The notes: generated by a model not told the origin, from the sequence alone. Positions 54,571 to 63,420 are shown, counted from the first letter of the stretch. The stretch: 64,000 nt of DNA from Asanoa ishikariensis (GCF_900107455.1 NZ_FNQB01000001.1:930001-994000), one strand, 5' to 3'. Made by a program: numbers and translations.

Positions 54571-54966
54571 CTAACGCCGTCCGGGCGCCTTCTCCACTAC
54601 GACGGTCGTCGACTTGATGACGGCCGTGGCCACCGAGCCCACCCGCAGGTCGAGCTCGTCGACCGCTTCGCGGCTCATCAGCGAGACGATCCGGAACGGG
54701 CCGGCCTGGATGTCGACCTGCGCCATCACCCCGTCCTTGACCACCGCGGTGACGATCCCGCGCAGCCGGTTGCGGGCCGAGGTCTCGCCACCCTCGGCCT
54801 GCTCGTGCTGGGCCCGCGCGAACGCCGCGAGCTCGGTGCCCTCGACCAGCCGGTGCCCGTGCTCGTCGCGCTCGGCGGGTAGCTTGCCGGCGTCGATCCA
54901 CCGGCGCACCGTGTCGGGGCTGACGCCGAGCAGCTCAGCCGCCTCGCTGATTCGAAACCGCACCAC
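54571..54966 (-). CDS. HTH-TOBE (molybdopterin-binding-like) regulator
   Basis: A 131-residue protein joining an excisionase/MerR-type helix-turn-helix (FRISEAAELLGVSPDTVRRW, then IDAGKLPAERDEHGHR) to one TOBE/Mop domain (SARNRLRGIVTAVVKDGVMA, QVDIQAGPFRIVSLMS). TOBE domains bind molybdate or related oxyanions, so this is likely a small oxyanion-responsive regulator. Two adjacent GTG codons at the start are equally possible. No molybdate transporter genes are nearby; the neighbours are an ABC-F gene and an FAD oxidoreductase. Confidence 0.85.
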   Translation of the reverse strand: MVRFRISEAAELLGVSPDTVRRWIDAGKLPAERDEHGHRLVEGTELAAFARAQHEQAEGGETSARNRLRGIVTAVVKDGVMAQVDIQAGPFRIVSLMSREAVDELDLRVGSVATAVIKSTTVVVEKAPGRR

Positions 54967-54975
54967 ACTGCCACC

Positions 54976-56580
54976 CTACGCAGCCGGCGGGTCCGACTCA
55001 CTCAGCGCGCCGTCGAGCCGCAGCCAGCGCGTGATCCCGAGGGTGTGCAGGAAGCCCAGGTCGTGACTCGCGACAACCAGAGCGCCCTGGTACGCGGCCA
55101 GCGCCTCGCCGAGCTGGCGCGTGCTGGCCAGGTCGAGGTTGTTGGTCGGCTCGTCGAGCAGCAACAACTGCGGCGCCGGTTCGGCCAGCATCAGCGCGGC
55201 CAGCGTGGCCCGGAACCGCTCGCCGCCGGAGAGCGAGCCGACCGGCCGCTGTGCCCGGGCCCCACGGAACAGGAACCGGGCCAGTCGCGCGCGGATCGCG
55301 TTGTCACCCGCCTCCGGCGCGAGCCGGTGCACGTTGGCCACAATCGACAGATCATCGTCGAGTACGTCGAGTCGCTGCGGCAACAACCGCACCGGCACGG
55401 CCACGTCGACCTCGCCGCGTTCGGCCGGCAACCGTCCGGCGAGCGCGGACAGCAACGTGGTCTTGCCGGAGCCGTTGGCGCCGAGTAGGGCGATCCGCTC
55501 TGGCCCGTACACGTCCAGGTCGATCCGCGCACCGTTGCGCAGCACGGCGTCACGCACAACGGCCACCCGGCGCAGCGCGGGCACCGCCGTCGCCGGGAGG
55601 TCGACCCGGATCGTGGCGTCGTCGCGGACCGCGTCCTCGGCCGAGGTCAACCGGTCAAGCGCGCTCGCGAGCCGGTCCTCGTGCAGGCCGCGGTACTTGC
55701 CGGCGGACACCTGCGCCTCGCGTTTGCGCTGGTTCATGATGGCCTTCGGCTCACGCTTGGTGTCCCATTTCTTCTGGCCGAAGCGGACCCGTCGGGCCAG
55801 CGTCACGTGCGCGTCGGCCAGCTCCCGCTTCTGGCGCCGCACGTCGCTCTCGGCGGCCCGCACGGCACGCTGCGCGGCCTCCTGCTCGACGGCCAGCGCG
55901 TGCTCGTACTCGCTGAACGAGCCGCCGAACAGCCGTAGGCCGCCGTCGTGCAGCTCCGCGACCTGGTCGGCCAGGTCCAGCAGCTCGCGGTCGTGGCTGA
56001 CCAGCAGCAGGACGCCGGACCACGCGGCCACCGTGGCGTACAGCCGTTCCCGCGCGGCCCGGTCGAGGTTGTTGGTCGGTTCGTCGAGCACGAGTACGCC
56101 CGGGCGGCGCAGCAGTTGGCCCGCGAGCCCGAGCAGGACCGCCTCGCCGCCGGAGAGCGCGCCCACCGGCCGGTCCAGGCCGACGTGGCCTAGGCCGAAC
56201 CGGTCAAGCGTCTCGCGGGCGCGATCGTCGACGTCCCAGTCGTCACCGATCGTCGTGTAGTGAACCGGATCAGCGTCGCCGCGCTCGACCGCGGCCAGTG
56301 CCCGCCGGGTCGCGGCGATGCCGAGCACGTCGTCGACCGGGCGGCCGGCGTCGAGCGTCAGGTCCTGCGGCAGGTAGCCCAGCGTGCCCTCGACCCGGAC
56401 GGTGCCCCGGGCCGGCGTGAGCGCCCCGGCGACCAGGCGCAGCAGCGTGGACTTGCCGGAGCCGTTGGTGCCGATGAGGGCGGTGCGGCCGGTGCCGAGG
56501 ACCAGGTCGAGCCCGTCGAACACGGGCTCGCCGTCAGGCCAGGAGAAGGTGAGGTCGGATATCAGGATGGCAGGAGACAT
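54976..56580 (-). CDS. ABC-F family ATP-binding protein
   Basis: A 534-residue protein with two ABC domains and no membrane spans. Walker A motifs are GTNGSGKSTLL and GANGSGKTTLL, the signatures LSGGEAVLLGLA and LSGGERFRATLA, and both Walker B motifs end in LDEPTNNLD. A charged linker with RRQKRELADAHVTLARRV sits between them, as in ribosome-protecting ABC-F proteins that confer resistance to ribosome-targeting antibiotics. Such genes are often induced by attenuation, and a hairpin lies directly before its ribosome-binding site. GGAGG precedes the ATG. Confidence 0.92.
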   Translation of the reverse strand: MSPAILISDLTFSWPDGEPVFDGLDLVLGTGRTALIGTNGSGKSTLLRLVAGALTPARGTVRVEGTLGYLPQDLTLDAGRPVDDVLGIAATRRALAAVERGDADPVHYTTIGDDWDVDDRARETLDRFGLGHVGLDRPVGALSGGEAVLLGLAGQLLRRPGVLVLDEPTNNLDRAARERLYATVAAWSGVLLLVSHDRELLDLADQVAELHDGGLRLFGGSFSEYEHALAVEQEAAQRAVRAAESDVRRQKRELADAHVTLARRVRFGQKKWDTKREPKAIMNQRKREAQVSAGKYRGLHEDRLASALDRLTSAEDAVRDDATIRVDLPATAVPALRRVAVVRDAVLRNGARIDLDVYGPERIALLGANGSGKTTLLSALAGRLPAERGEVDVAVPVRLLPQRLDVLDDDLSIVANVHRLAPEAGDNAIRARLARFLFRGARAQRPVGSLSGGERFRATLAALMLAEPAPQLLLLDEPTNNLDLASTRQLGEALAAYQGALVVASHDLGFLHTLGITRWLRLDGALSESDPPAA

Positions 56581-56593
56581 GGCGGTCCTCCAG

Positions 56594-56616
56594 GGTTGTC
56601 GGAAACGTCGACAACC
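56594..56616 (-). promoter_or_regulatory. Hairpin in the leader of the ABC-F gene
   Basis: GGTTGTCG and CGACAACC form a perfect 8-bp stem with a 7-nt loop, ending a few nt upstream of the GGAGG ribosome-binding site. It could be part of an attenuator or a translational regulator, as found before other ABC-F genes; no leader peptide was convincingly identified. Confidence 0.5.
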
Positions 56617-56687
56617 TCAGATCCGCATCGGCCCTGCCCCTCTCTGTCCGTTGATCGACTACGTTAGCGCGGCTCAACCGCTCAACT

Positions 56688-56868
56688 CAATCGATTAACG
56701 GGGCAGCCGAGTCCGCGAACGGGCTAGCCGTCCGCGGAGCGGTCCAGAAGGCGGCGCGGCTAGTTCTTCGGTCCGATCAATCGATTAACGGGCAGCCGAG
56801 ACCGCGAATGCGATAGTCGTCCGCGGAGCGGTCCAGAAGGCGGCGCGCGGCTAGCTCTGCGGTCCGAT
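56688..56868. repeat. 90-bp direct repeat duplicating the 3' end of the citrate synthase gene
   Basis: Copy 1 (56688-56777) and copy 2 (56778-56868) both start with CAATCGATTAACGG and share GTCCGCGGAGCGGTCCAGAA. Copy 2 contains the last codons and stop of the citrate synthase gene; copy 1 carries a mutated version of the same codons, ending in TAG on the minus strand, lying downstream of the gene. This is a tandem duplication of the gene end plus its 3' region. Confidence 0.8.
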
Positions 56869-58161
56869 GTAGACGGCGCGAAGCCGAAGCGGAGTCCGCC
56901 GCTCGTACTCTTCCATCGCGTGCGCCAGCCAGCCGGCGACACGGGCGATCGCGAAGATCGCTTCACCGGCGCCGGTGGGCATCCCGGCCGCCCGGGTCAG
57001 CGTCGCGAGCGCGAAGTCGATGTTGGGTTCGGGCAGCCGGCGCCGGCTGGCGGCCGCGATCAGCGCCTCGGCGCCGCGCAACACCGGATGGTCCGGCGCT
57101 GCGGCGGTGATCCGGTTAAGCAGGGCGCCGGCGCGGCCGTCGCCCGACTTGTAGACCGCGTGGCCGAAGCCGGGAATCCGCTCGCCACGACGCAGCAGCA
57201 GCCCGATCGTCTCGTCGGCGTCGGCGGGGTCCGCGACCGCGTCGAGCAGGGCCTCGGCGCCGAGCGAGGCGCCGCCGTGCAGGGTGCCGCTGACCGTGGC
57301 GAGCCCGGCGGCGACCACCGCATAGGGGTCGGCCCGGACCGACGCGGCCACCCGCGCTGCCAGCGTCGAGGCGGCCAGCTCATGGTCGGCGAGCAGCACC
57401 AACGCAGCCCGAATGCCGTCGATGAACCGGTTCTCCGCCCCGAGCCGAGCCGCCAACCGCCCCGCGATGCTGTCCTCGACGGCCTGGCCCGGAGCGTTGG
57501 GGTCAGCCCCGTGGGCCGCGAAGCCCGCCCCGCCGGTCTGGGCGGCGGAGCCCGCGTCGCTGACCACTGCGTCGCTGGCCCGAGCCGCAGAACCCGCCCC
57601 CGCGCTCGGGGCTGGGAGGCAGTCGACGATGCCAGCTACCAGCGCCCGCCCGATGTCGACCACCGCACCCGGATCCAGGTTGCCCCGCAGCGGGTCGGTC
57701 ACCGCCAGCGCAGGCACGACGGCCTGGATCCGATCGAGCAGCAGCACCTTGCCAGGCAGCGCCGCGCCAGCCGCCCGCCCCGCCCTCAGCGCCGCCTCGC
57801 CCGCCCGCCACACCCGCGGACCCGAAGAGAGCTCCCCGGTCCACAAAAGCTCAGCGACCGACTCGAACGACGCCGACGAGGCCAGGTCGAGAGCGTCATG
57901 ACCCCGATAGAACGGCCGGTCCGCGCCGAGCGCGGTGATCCGGGACTCGATCACCACTTCCGAGGCGCCGGTGGGCCGCTGGCGGGGACGGCCGCGCCGG
58001 GCCAGGCGCTCGACCTCGGCCGGGTCGAACAGGCTCTGGCCCGAGGGGGACTGGCGGCGGCCGAGCACACCGCGGCTGACGTACGCGTACAGCGTGGCTG
58101 GCTTCACACCCAGCCGCTCGGCCGCCTCGGCCGCCGTCAACCAGCCCGTGAGCTGCTCCAT
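56851..58161 (-). CDS. Citrate synthase with an N-terminal HTH domain
   Basis: A 436-residue protein. Residues 5-50 are an excisionase/MerR-like helix-turn-helix (LTAAEAAERLGVKPATLYAY), a known but unusual N-terminal addition in actinobacterial citrate synthase homologues. The catalytic triad is complete: His260 in LLADHELAAS, His334 in IPGFGHAVYKSGDGRA and Asp382 in PNIDFALATL. Between residues about 183 and 228 lies a low-complexity Ala/Gly/Asp insert. It may condense acetyl- or propionyl-CoA with an oxo acid and also bind DNA. It diverges from a homocitrate-synthase-like gene. Confidence 0.9.
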   Translation of the reverse strand: MEQLTGWLTAAEAAERLGVKPATLYAYVSRGVLGRRQSPSGQSLFDPAEVERLARRGRPRQRPTGASEVVIESRITALGADRPFYRGHDALDLASSASFESVAELLWTGELSSGPRVWRAGEAALRAGRAAGAALPGKVLLLDRIQAVVPALAVTDPLRGNLDPGAVVDIGRALVAGIVDCLPAPSAGAGSAARASDAVVSDAGSAAQTGGAGFAAHGADPNAPGQAVEDSIAGRLAARLGAENRFIDGIRAALVLLADHELAASTLAARVAASVRADPYAVVAAGLATVSGTLHGGASLGAEALLDAVADPADADETIGLLLRRGERIPGFGHAVYKSGDGRAGALLNRITAAAPDHPVLRGAEALIAAASRRRLPEPNIDFALATLTRAAGMPTGAGEAIFAIARVAGWLAHAMEEYERRTPLRLRAVYIGPQS

Positions 58162-58182
58162 CGTGCCTCCGTACTCACGCAG

Positions 58183-58206
58183 ATGTTGATTTTAGTCAAC
58201 ATTGAC
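58183..58206. promoter_or_regulatory. Nested dyad between the divergent citrate synthase and homocitrate-synthase-like genes
   Basis: ATGTTGA-N6-TCAACAT (58183-58202) is a perfect 7-6-7 dyad, and GTCAA-N2-TTGAC (58195-58206) is a second, overlapping 5-2-5 dyad. The patch is AT-rich for this genome and lies in the 76-bp divergent intergenic region, the natural place for an operator. The HTH domain of the adjacent citrate synthase is one candidate ligand. Confidence 0.6.
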
Positions 58207-58237
58207 TGCTCGCAACCCATGCTGTCAACCTGAGGTT

Positions 58238-59461
58238 ATGCCACGCATTCATTTCCTCGACGTCACCAACCGGGACGGCGTGCAGACGGCCCGGACCGGG
58301 CTGTCCAAGTTCGGCAAGACGATGGTCAACTTCTACCTGGGAAAGCTCGGGGTCGCGCAGTCCGAGATCGGCTTCCCGTTCCTGTTCCACGAGGTGCCCT
58401 ATGTGCGGGCGCAGGTGGCGCTGGCCGAGGCGGGCGCTTTCGGTGACCTGCGGCTGTCGGGCTGGACCCGGGCGGTGGCCGGAGACGTAACAGCGTCCAC
58501 GCCGCTCGGCCTCAAGCACTACAACCTGTCGATCTCGACCAGCGACCAGATGTTGCGCAACAAGTTCCGGGGCAAGTTCGACCGGGCCGCCGTGGTCGCG
58601 GAGATGGTCGGCGCGGTGCGGGCGGCCAAGGAGGCCGGCGTCGCGACCGTCGGCGTCAACGCGGAGGACGGCTCGCGGACCGATTTCGGGTTCCTGACCG
58701 AGTTCGCGTTGGCGGCGAAGGAGGCGGGTGCCGACCGGGTGCGCTACTGCGACACGATCGGTGGCGAGACACCCGGTCGGATCGGGGAGCGGTTCGCCAA
58801 GCTGGCCAGCGCCGTCGGCATGCCGGTCGAGACGCACTGCCACAACGACCTGGGCATGGCGGTGGCCAACTCGGTCGCGGGCGCGCTCGGTGACCTCGAC
58901 GCCGGCCAGGACGCCTGGATCAACACCTGTGTCAACGGGATCGGTGAGCGCTCCGGCAACGCCGATCTGGTCTCGACGATCCTCGCGCTCCAGAACGGGT
59001 TCGGCGTCGCGGACCGGGTGGAGATCGGCGATCCGTTGGACCTGTCGTGGGCACGGCGGTTCGCCTACTGGGCCGCGTACGCCTTCAATCAGCCCTTGGC
59101 GATCAACCAGCCGGGGGTGGGGCGCAACGCGTTCGCGCACGAGTCGGGCATCCACGCCGACGGCGCGCTCAAGGACCATCGGAATTACGAGTTGTACGAC
59201 GAGGATGTGCTCGGCCCGTTCCCGGCGGATTGGCACGAGCGGCGCGGTCGGGTGGTGTTGACCGGCGAATACGGCGGCATGGCCGGTTTCCGGCACGTCA
59301 TGGACGGGCTCGGGGTCACGGTCGCGGAGCCGGAGCTGACCTTCAAGCTGGTGCAGCTCTGCAACGCCTCGACCGGCCGCCCGCTCACCGACGACGAGTT
59401 GCGCCTCATCGCGGCGTATCCGCACCAGTTGGCACTGCTTTATCCCGGTCTGCTGGCGTAA
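58238..59461 (+). CDS. DRE-TIM metallolyase (homocitrate/2-isopropylmalate synthase-like)
   Basis: A 407-residue Claisen-condensation enzyme of the HMGL-like TIM-barrel group. The catalytic Arg-Asp is in FLDVTNRDGVQ, the metal-binding His pair in ETHCHNDLGMAVANS and the phosphate/Cys loop in NTCVNGIGERSGN. HESGIHADGAL near residue 310 follows, as in homocitrate and isopropylmalate synthases. A C-terminal leucine-sensing domain is absent, so it resembles NifV-like or Re-citrate-synthase enzymes. ATG 58238 fits the family. It is divergent from a citrate synthase with a shared dyad, suggesting a joint role in an acyl-CoA/oxo-acid condensation. Confidence 0.88.
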   Translation: MPRIHFLDVTNRDGVQTARTGLSKFGKTMVNFYLGKLGVAQSEIGFPFLFHEVPYVRAQVALAEAGAFGDLRLSGWTRAVAGDVTASTPLGLKHYNLSISTSDQMLRNKFRGKFDRAAVVAEMVGAVRAAKEAGVATVGVNAEDGSRTDFGFLTEFALAAKEAGADRVRYCDTIGGETPGRIGERFAKLASAVGMPVETHCHNDLGMAVANSVAGALGDLDAGQDAWINTCVNGIGERSGNADLVSTILALQNGFGVADRVEIGDPLDLSWARRFAYWAAYAFNQPLAINQPGVGRNAFAHESGIHADGALKDHRNYELYDEDVLGPFPADWHERRGRVVLTGEYGGMAGFRHVMDGLGVTVAEPELTFKLVQLCNASTGRPLTDDELRLIAAYPHQLALLYPGLLA

Positions 59462-59499
59462 CAAATTCTGTCGGTGGGTTCCGATACCGTCTATGGGTC

Positions 59500-62400
59500 A
59501 TGGGGACCCGGGTGGGGGAGACGGTCATCGGGCGGGAGCATCCCGCCTCGATGCTGCGCGTCGAGGTCGACCGGGTGACGGAAAGCCACGGTGGGCTGGT
59601 GCTGGTCACCGGCGAGGCCGGCATCGGCAAGACCACGCTGGTGGCCGGCGCCGTCGACGAGGCCCGGGCGCGCGGGGTGACGGTGCTCGGTGGGCGCTGC
59701 TGGGATTCGGAGAGCGCACCCGGCTACTGGCCGTGGGTGCAGGTGCTGCGCGGGCTGCGCCGGCACGCCACCCCAGACCAGTGGGCGGAGATCCAGGAGG
59801 CCGGCGGCGGCGCGCTCGCGGTGTTGCTCGGCAAGACCTCAAACCCTGACACCGAGGCATTCACGTTGTACGACGGGGTCACCGCCGCGTTGGTCGCCGC
59901 GTCCCAGCACGCGCCGGTCATGGTTGTCTTCGACGACCTGCACTGGGCCGACCCGGCCTCGCTGCGGTTGCTGGAGTTCGCGGCGCAGCACACGTGGTTC
60001 GAGCGGCTGCTGCTGGTCGGCACCTACCGTGACGTCGAGGTCGAGTCGGCCGCGCACCCGCTTCGGCCGCTGCTGCTTCCGTTGCAGGCCAAGGCGACCA
60101 CGGTCACCCTGACGGGGCTCGAGCCGGCCGATGTGGGCGCGCTGATCGAGCGGGCGGCGGGTCGGGCGCCGACCGACGACGTGGTCGCCGAGGTGCACCG
60201 GCGCACCGGCGGCAACCCGTTCTTCGTCGAGCAGACCGCCCGGTTGTGGCGGGCCGACGGCTCGTTGACCGCAATACCGCCAGGTGTACGCGACGCGGTG
60301 CGCCGCCGGCTCGACCTGCTGCCGGGTTCGTTGGTCGAGTTGTTGACCGCCGGTTCGGTGCTCGGCCACGAGTTCCACCGGCAGTTGCTGGCCGCGGTCG
60401 TCGCCGAGCCGGTGCCGCAGGTCGACCGCCTGCTTGACCAAGCGATCACGGCGCGGCTGGTGGTCGGCCGGGGCGGCGGGCGGTTCGCGTTCAGTCACGA
60501 CCTGGTCCGCGAGACCCTTTACGACGGGCTCTCGGACGACGCCCGCCGGGTCCGGCACGCCGCGGTGGTGCGGGCGGTCGACGAGGCGCCGGGTTTGCGC
60601 GGCCGACTGTTCCCGGCCGATCTGGCCCGCCACGCGTACGCGGCCGGCGGCGAGATCCCGTCGGCGCAGGCGGTCGACCACCTGGTGGCCGCCGCCACCG
60701 ACGCCTCGGGCCGGCTCGCGCCCGAAGAGGCGCACAACCACTTCCGGCGCGCGCTGGAACGCGTCGAGGACCCGGCCCGGCGGGTGAAGCTCCACCTGGA
60801 CCTCTCGATGGAGCTGTTCCACGGCCGCTCCCGCGACGACGCCTGGGCGCAGATCGAGGCCGCCGCCGAGGTCGCCCGCACGCTCGACGAGCCCTCGGTG
60901 CTGGCCCGGGTGGCACTTGTCGCCGAGCGCCACCGCGGCCCCCAGAGCAGCCGCACCGCCGTGATCGAGGCGTTGCTACGCGAGGCACACGCCCGCTACG
61001 TGGGCGGCGACGGTTCCGAGCTTTCCCGCGAGCGGTTGGTCGGCAACCTGATCGCCCGCACCGAGGCGGATGCCCGCGCCGACAACAACGACGAGGCGCT
61101 GGCGTTCAGCCTGTGGAGCCGGCACGACGCGATCTGGGGCGCGGGTTCGGCCCGGGAGCGCGCGGCCCTGATGACCGAGATGGAGACCGTCGCCACCCGC
61201 TCCGGCGACTGGCAGACAGCGGCCTTCGCAGTGTCGCTGCGCTGGGTGGCGTTGCTGGAGATGGGCGACCCGGGCTACTACGCGCAGGTGCAGGCGCTGC
61301 ATGCGATGACCGAGCGGTTCGACGTCGCGATGGCCCGGCTCATGTCGACGATCGACCGCAGCATCATCGCGACCCTCCGCGGCGACTTCACCGAAGCGGC
61401 CGCCCTGCACCGAGACCTGGCCGGCTTCATCGACGGCGACCAGGACGAAAACGCCTACATGGGCCAGCACATCCGCTGGGCGCTGCTGATGCTGCGCGGC
61501 CGATTCACCGAGTCGGCCCAGCTGATCGGGACGCGGGTCGCCGCGCACCCGCCTTACTACCCGCTGGTCACCGCCCTCAACGCCGTCGCCCAGGGCGACC
61601 CCGGCCCCGGCCTGCGCCACGTGGCCGAGACCGACGCGGGAGACCGCAGCTACCAGCGCTGGATGCAGCCGCTGTTCCTGCGGCTGGTGGCGGAGCTAGC
61701 GGTGCTGACCCGCGACCCGGACCTGTGCGCCCGAGCCCGGGAGGCGTTCGAGCCTTATGCCGGCGAGTGGCTGGTGTCCCTCTACGGCTGCGATGTGAGC
61801 GGCCCGGTCGAGCTCTGGCTGGCCCGCGTCGACGCCGCCGAGGAACGGTGGGCCGAGGCGGCGGAGGGTTTCGCCCGAGCACACGCAGCGGCCGACGAGC
61901 TGGGCGCGCGGCCGTGGTCGGTCCAGGCCCGCCTCGGCCTGGCGACGGCCCGACTAGCTCAGGGCGCGGACGCGGCGGAGCTGCTGTCCGAAGTGGAGCG
62001 GGAGGCCACGGACCTCGACATGCCGCACGTGGCCGAAGAGGCTCGCACATTGGCAGCCCGGCCGCCGCGCGTCTCCGACCGGCCCGCGCCACGGGCGGGC
62101 GTCGTGCCTTCCTCCGGGCGCACTGGGGCGGGTCGAGACGGTGATGGCCCGGCGGCCTGGTCGCTGCCATGGGCGGATACCACGGTGGACGGCCCCGGCG
62201 GCTTCGCCGCCGGTCCAGGGAAGGCGGGCGCTCCCGCCGCCAACACCGGATCTGCGGTCGCACACCGCTCCCCGGGCACCGGCGGCACGCCGCTGGCAGG
62301 GGAGGACACGCTGCCAGCCGACACAGCGGTCGAACGCGCTCGTTCGGCGGGCGGGGGCGGTCTTGACGGCGCACCGGTCGACAGGGCTCTTCCCGCGGAC

Positions 62401-63087
62401 GGCAGCGGCCGTGACGGCGCACCAGTCGACAGGGCTCGGTCCACGGGCGGCAGCGGTCTTGGCGGCGCACCGGTCGGACATGTGCGTCCCGCGGGCGGCG
62501 GCGACCATGGCGTTGCGCCGGGTGATACGGCCGGAGCATCGCCGGCCGAGTTCCGCCGGGAGGGCGACGTGTGGCGTCTGGCGTTCGCCGGTCACGTGGT
62601 GCATTTGCCGGACGCCAAGGGACTACGCGACCTCCATGAACTGCTGAGCCACCCTGGCGACGACATCGCCGTCGCGGTGCTGCTCGACCCGACGGCCGGC
62701 CCCGAGTTGTTGGCGGCGCGCCGGATGGGCGGCGACCCGGTGCTCGACGACGAGGCCAAGGCCCGCTACAAGCGCCGGCTGAGCGAGCTGGACGACGCGA
62801 TCGACCTGGTCGCCCAGCGGGGCGACGAGAGCAAGCTGGCCACGCTCGACGCCGAGCGCCGCGCGTTGATCGACGAGCTCCGCGCGGCAGCCGGGCTTGG
62901 CGGCCGGACCCGCCGGCTGGGCGACGAGGCCGAACGCGCGCGAAAGACGGTGACGGCGCGAATCCGCGACACGTTGCGCAAAATCGACGAGCGACACCCG
63001 GACCTGGCCGCTCACCTTCGCGAAGCGGTCTCGACGGGTGCTACCTGCCGCTACGCACCGACCAGCACCACCACCTGGCGGCTATAG
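59500..63087 (+). CDS. Large AAA_16 ATPase with TPR-like region and unusual C-terminal domain
   Basis: A 1195-residue protein with the STAND-like layout of LuxR-type ATPases but no LuxR helix-turn-helix. Walker A is GEAGIGKTT (about 38-46) and Walker B VMVVFDDLHWAD (Asp145-Asp146). A helical solenoid of weak TPR repeats (about 370-850) follows, then a Pro/Gly/Ala linker built from 48-bp DNA repeats (about 860-1010). The final domain (about 1016-1195) has a beta start (VWRLAFAGHVVHLPDAKGLR) and long charged helices (RYKRRLSELDDAIDLVAQRG, RTRRLGDEAERARKTVTARI), a coiled-coil. It may be an actinomycete signalling hub. ATG 59500 overlaps nothing. Confidence 0.85.
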   Translation: MGTRVGETVIGREHPASMLRVEVDRVTESHGGLVLVTGEAGIGKTTLVAGAVDEARARGVTVLGGRCWDSESAPGYWPWVQVLRGLRRHATPDQWAEIQEAGGGALAVLLGKTSNPDTEAFTLYDGVTAALVAASQHAPVMVVFDDLHWADPASLRLLEFAAQHTWFERLLLVGTYRDVEVESAAHPLRPLLLPLQAKATTVTLTGLEPADVGALIERAAGRAPTDDVVAEVHRRTGGNPFFVEQTARLWRADGSLTAIPPGVRDAVRRRLDLLPGSLVELLTAGSVLGHEFHRQLLAAVVAEPVPQVDRLLDQAITARLVVGRGGGRFAFSHDLVRETLYDGLSDDARRVRHAAVVRAVDEAPGLRGRLFPADLARHAYAAGGEIPSAQAVDHLVAAATDASGRLAPEEAHNHFRRALERVEDPARRVKLHLDLSMELFHGRSRDDAWAQIEAAAEVARTLDEPSVLARVALVAERHRGPQSSRTAVIEALLREAHARYVGGDGSELSRERLVGNLIARTEADARADNNDEALAFSLWSRHDAIWGAGSARERAALMTEMETVATRSGDWQTAAFAVSLRWVALLEMGDPGYYAQVQALHAMTERFDVAMARLMSTIDRSIIATLRGDFTEAAALHRDLAGFIDGDQDENAYMGQHIRWALLMLRGRFTESAQLIGTRVAAHPPYYPLVTALNAVAQGDPGPGLRHVAETDAGDRSYQRWMQPLFLRLVAELAVLTRDPDLCARAREAFEPYAGEWLVSLYGCDVSGPVELWLARVDAAEERWAEAAEGFARAHAAADELGARPWSVQARLGLATARLAQGADAAELLSEVEREATDLDMPHVAEEARTLAARPPRVSDRPAPRAGVVPSSGRTGAGRDGDGPAAWSLPWADTTVDGPGGFAAGPGKAGAPAANTGSAVAHRSPGTGGTPLAGEDTLPADTAVERARSAGGGGLDGAPVDRALPADGSGRDGAPVDRARSTGGSGLGGAPVGHVRPAGGGDHGVAPGDTAGASPAEFRREGDVWRLAFAGHVVHLPDAKGLRDLHELLSHPGDDIAVAVLLDPTAGPELLAARRMGGDPVLDDEAKARYKRRLSELDDAIDLVAQRGDESKLATLDAERRALIDELRAAAGLGGRTRRLGDEAERARKTVTARIRDTLRKIDERHPDLAAHLREAVSTGATCRYAPTSTTTWRL
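62333..62508 (+). repeat. 48-bp in-frame repeats in the linker of the large ATPase
   Basis: GACGGCGCACC(G/A)GTCGACAGGG recurs at 62365 and 62413 and in altered form at 62461, a 48-bp period that keeps frame (16 residues per unit, of the type GxGxxGAPVDRA). The repeats have a Gly/Pro/Ala-rich disordered character and likely vary in number between strains. Confidence 0.75.
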
Positions 63088-63094
63088 GCACCTC

Positions 63095-63420
63095 GGGCCG
63101 GCTTGACCGACTCGACCTGCCGCGGTCCCTTCGGCCTGGCGCCGAACGAGCACGCCAGGCCGGCTTGACCGACTCGACCTGCCGCGGTCCCCCGGCGTGG
63201 CGCCGAACAAGCACGTCAGGCCGCCTTGACCGACTCGACCTGCCGCGGTCCCCCGGCGTGGCGCCGAACAAGCACGTCAGGCCGCCTTGACCGACTCGAC
63301 CTGCCGCGATGCCCCGGGCCTGGCGCCGAACAAGCACGTCAGACCGCCTTGACCGACTCGACCTGCCGCGATGCCCCGGGCCTGGCGCCAAACACGCACG
63401 CCAGGCCGGCTTGACCTGCT
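63095..63420. repeat. 61/62-bp minisatellite downstream of the ATPase gene
   Basis: The word CTTGACCGACTCGACCTGCC starts at 63102, 63164, 63225, 63286 and 63348, with a partial copy at 63410: five full units and a sixth fragment. Units contain GGCGTGGCGCC or GGCCTGGCGCC and AACAAGCACGTCA. There is no leader, no spacer diversity and no cas gene, so it is not a CRISPR array. No convincing gene is encoded. Confidence 0.85.

Noticed and set aside
63095-63420. CRISPR array
   Set aside because: Unit similarity covers the whole 61/62 bp, so there is no repeat-spacer alternation, and no cas gene is near.
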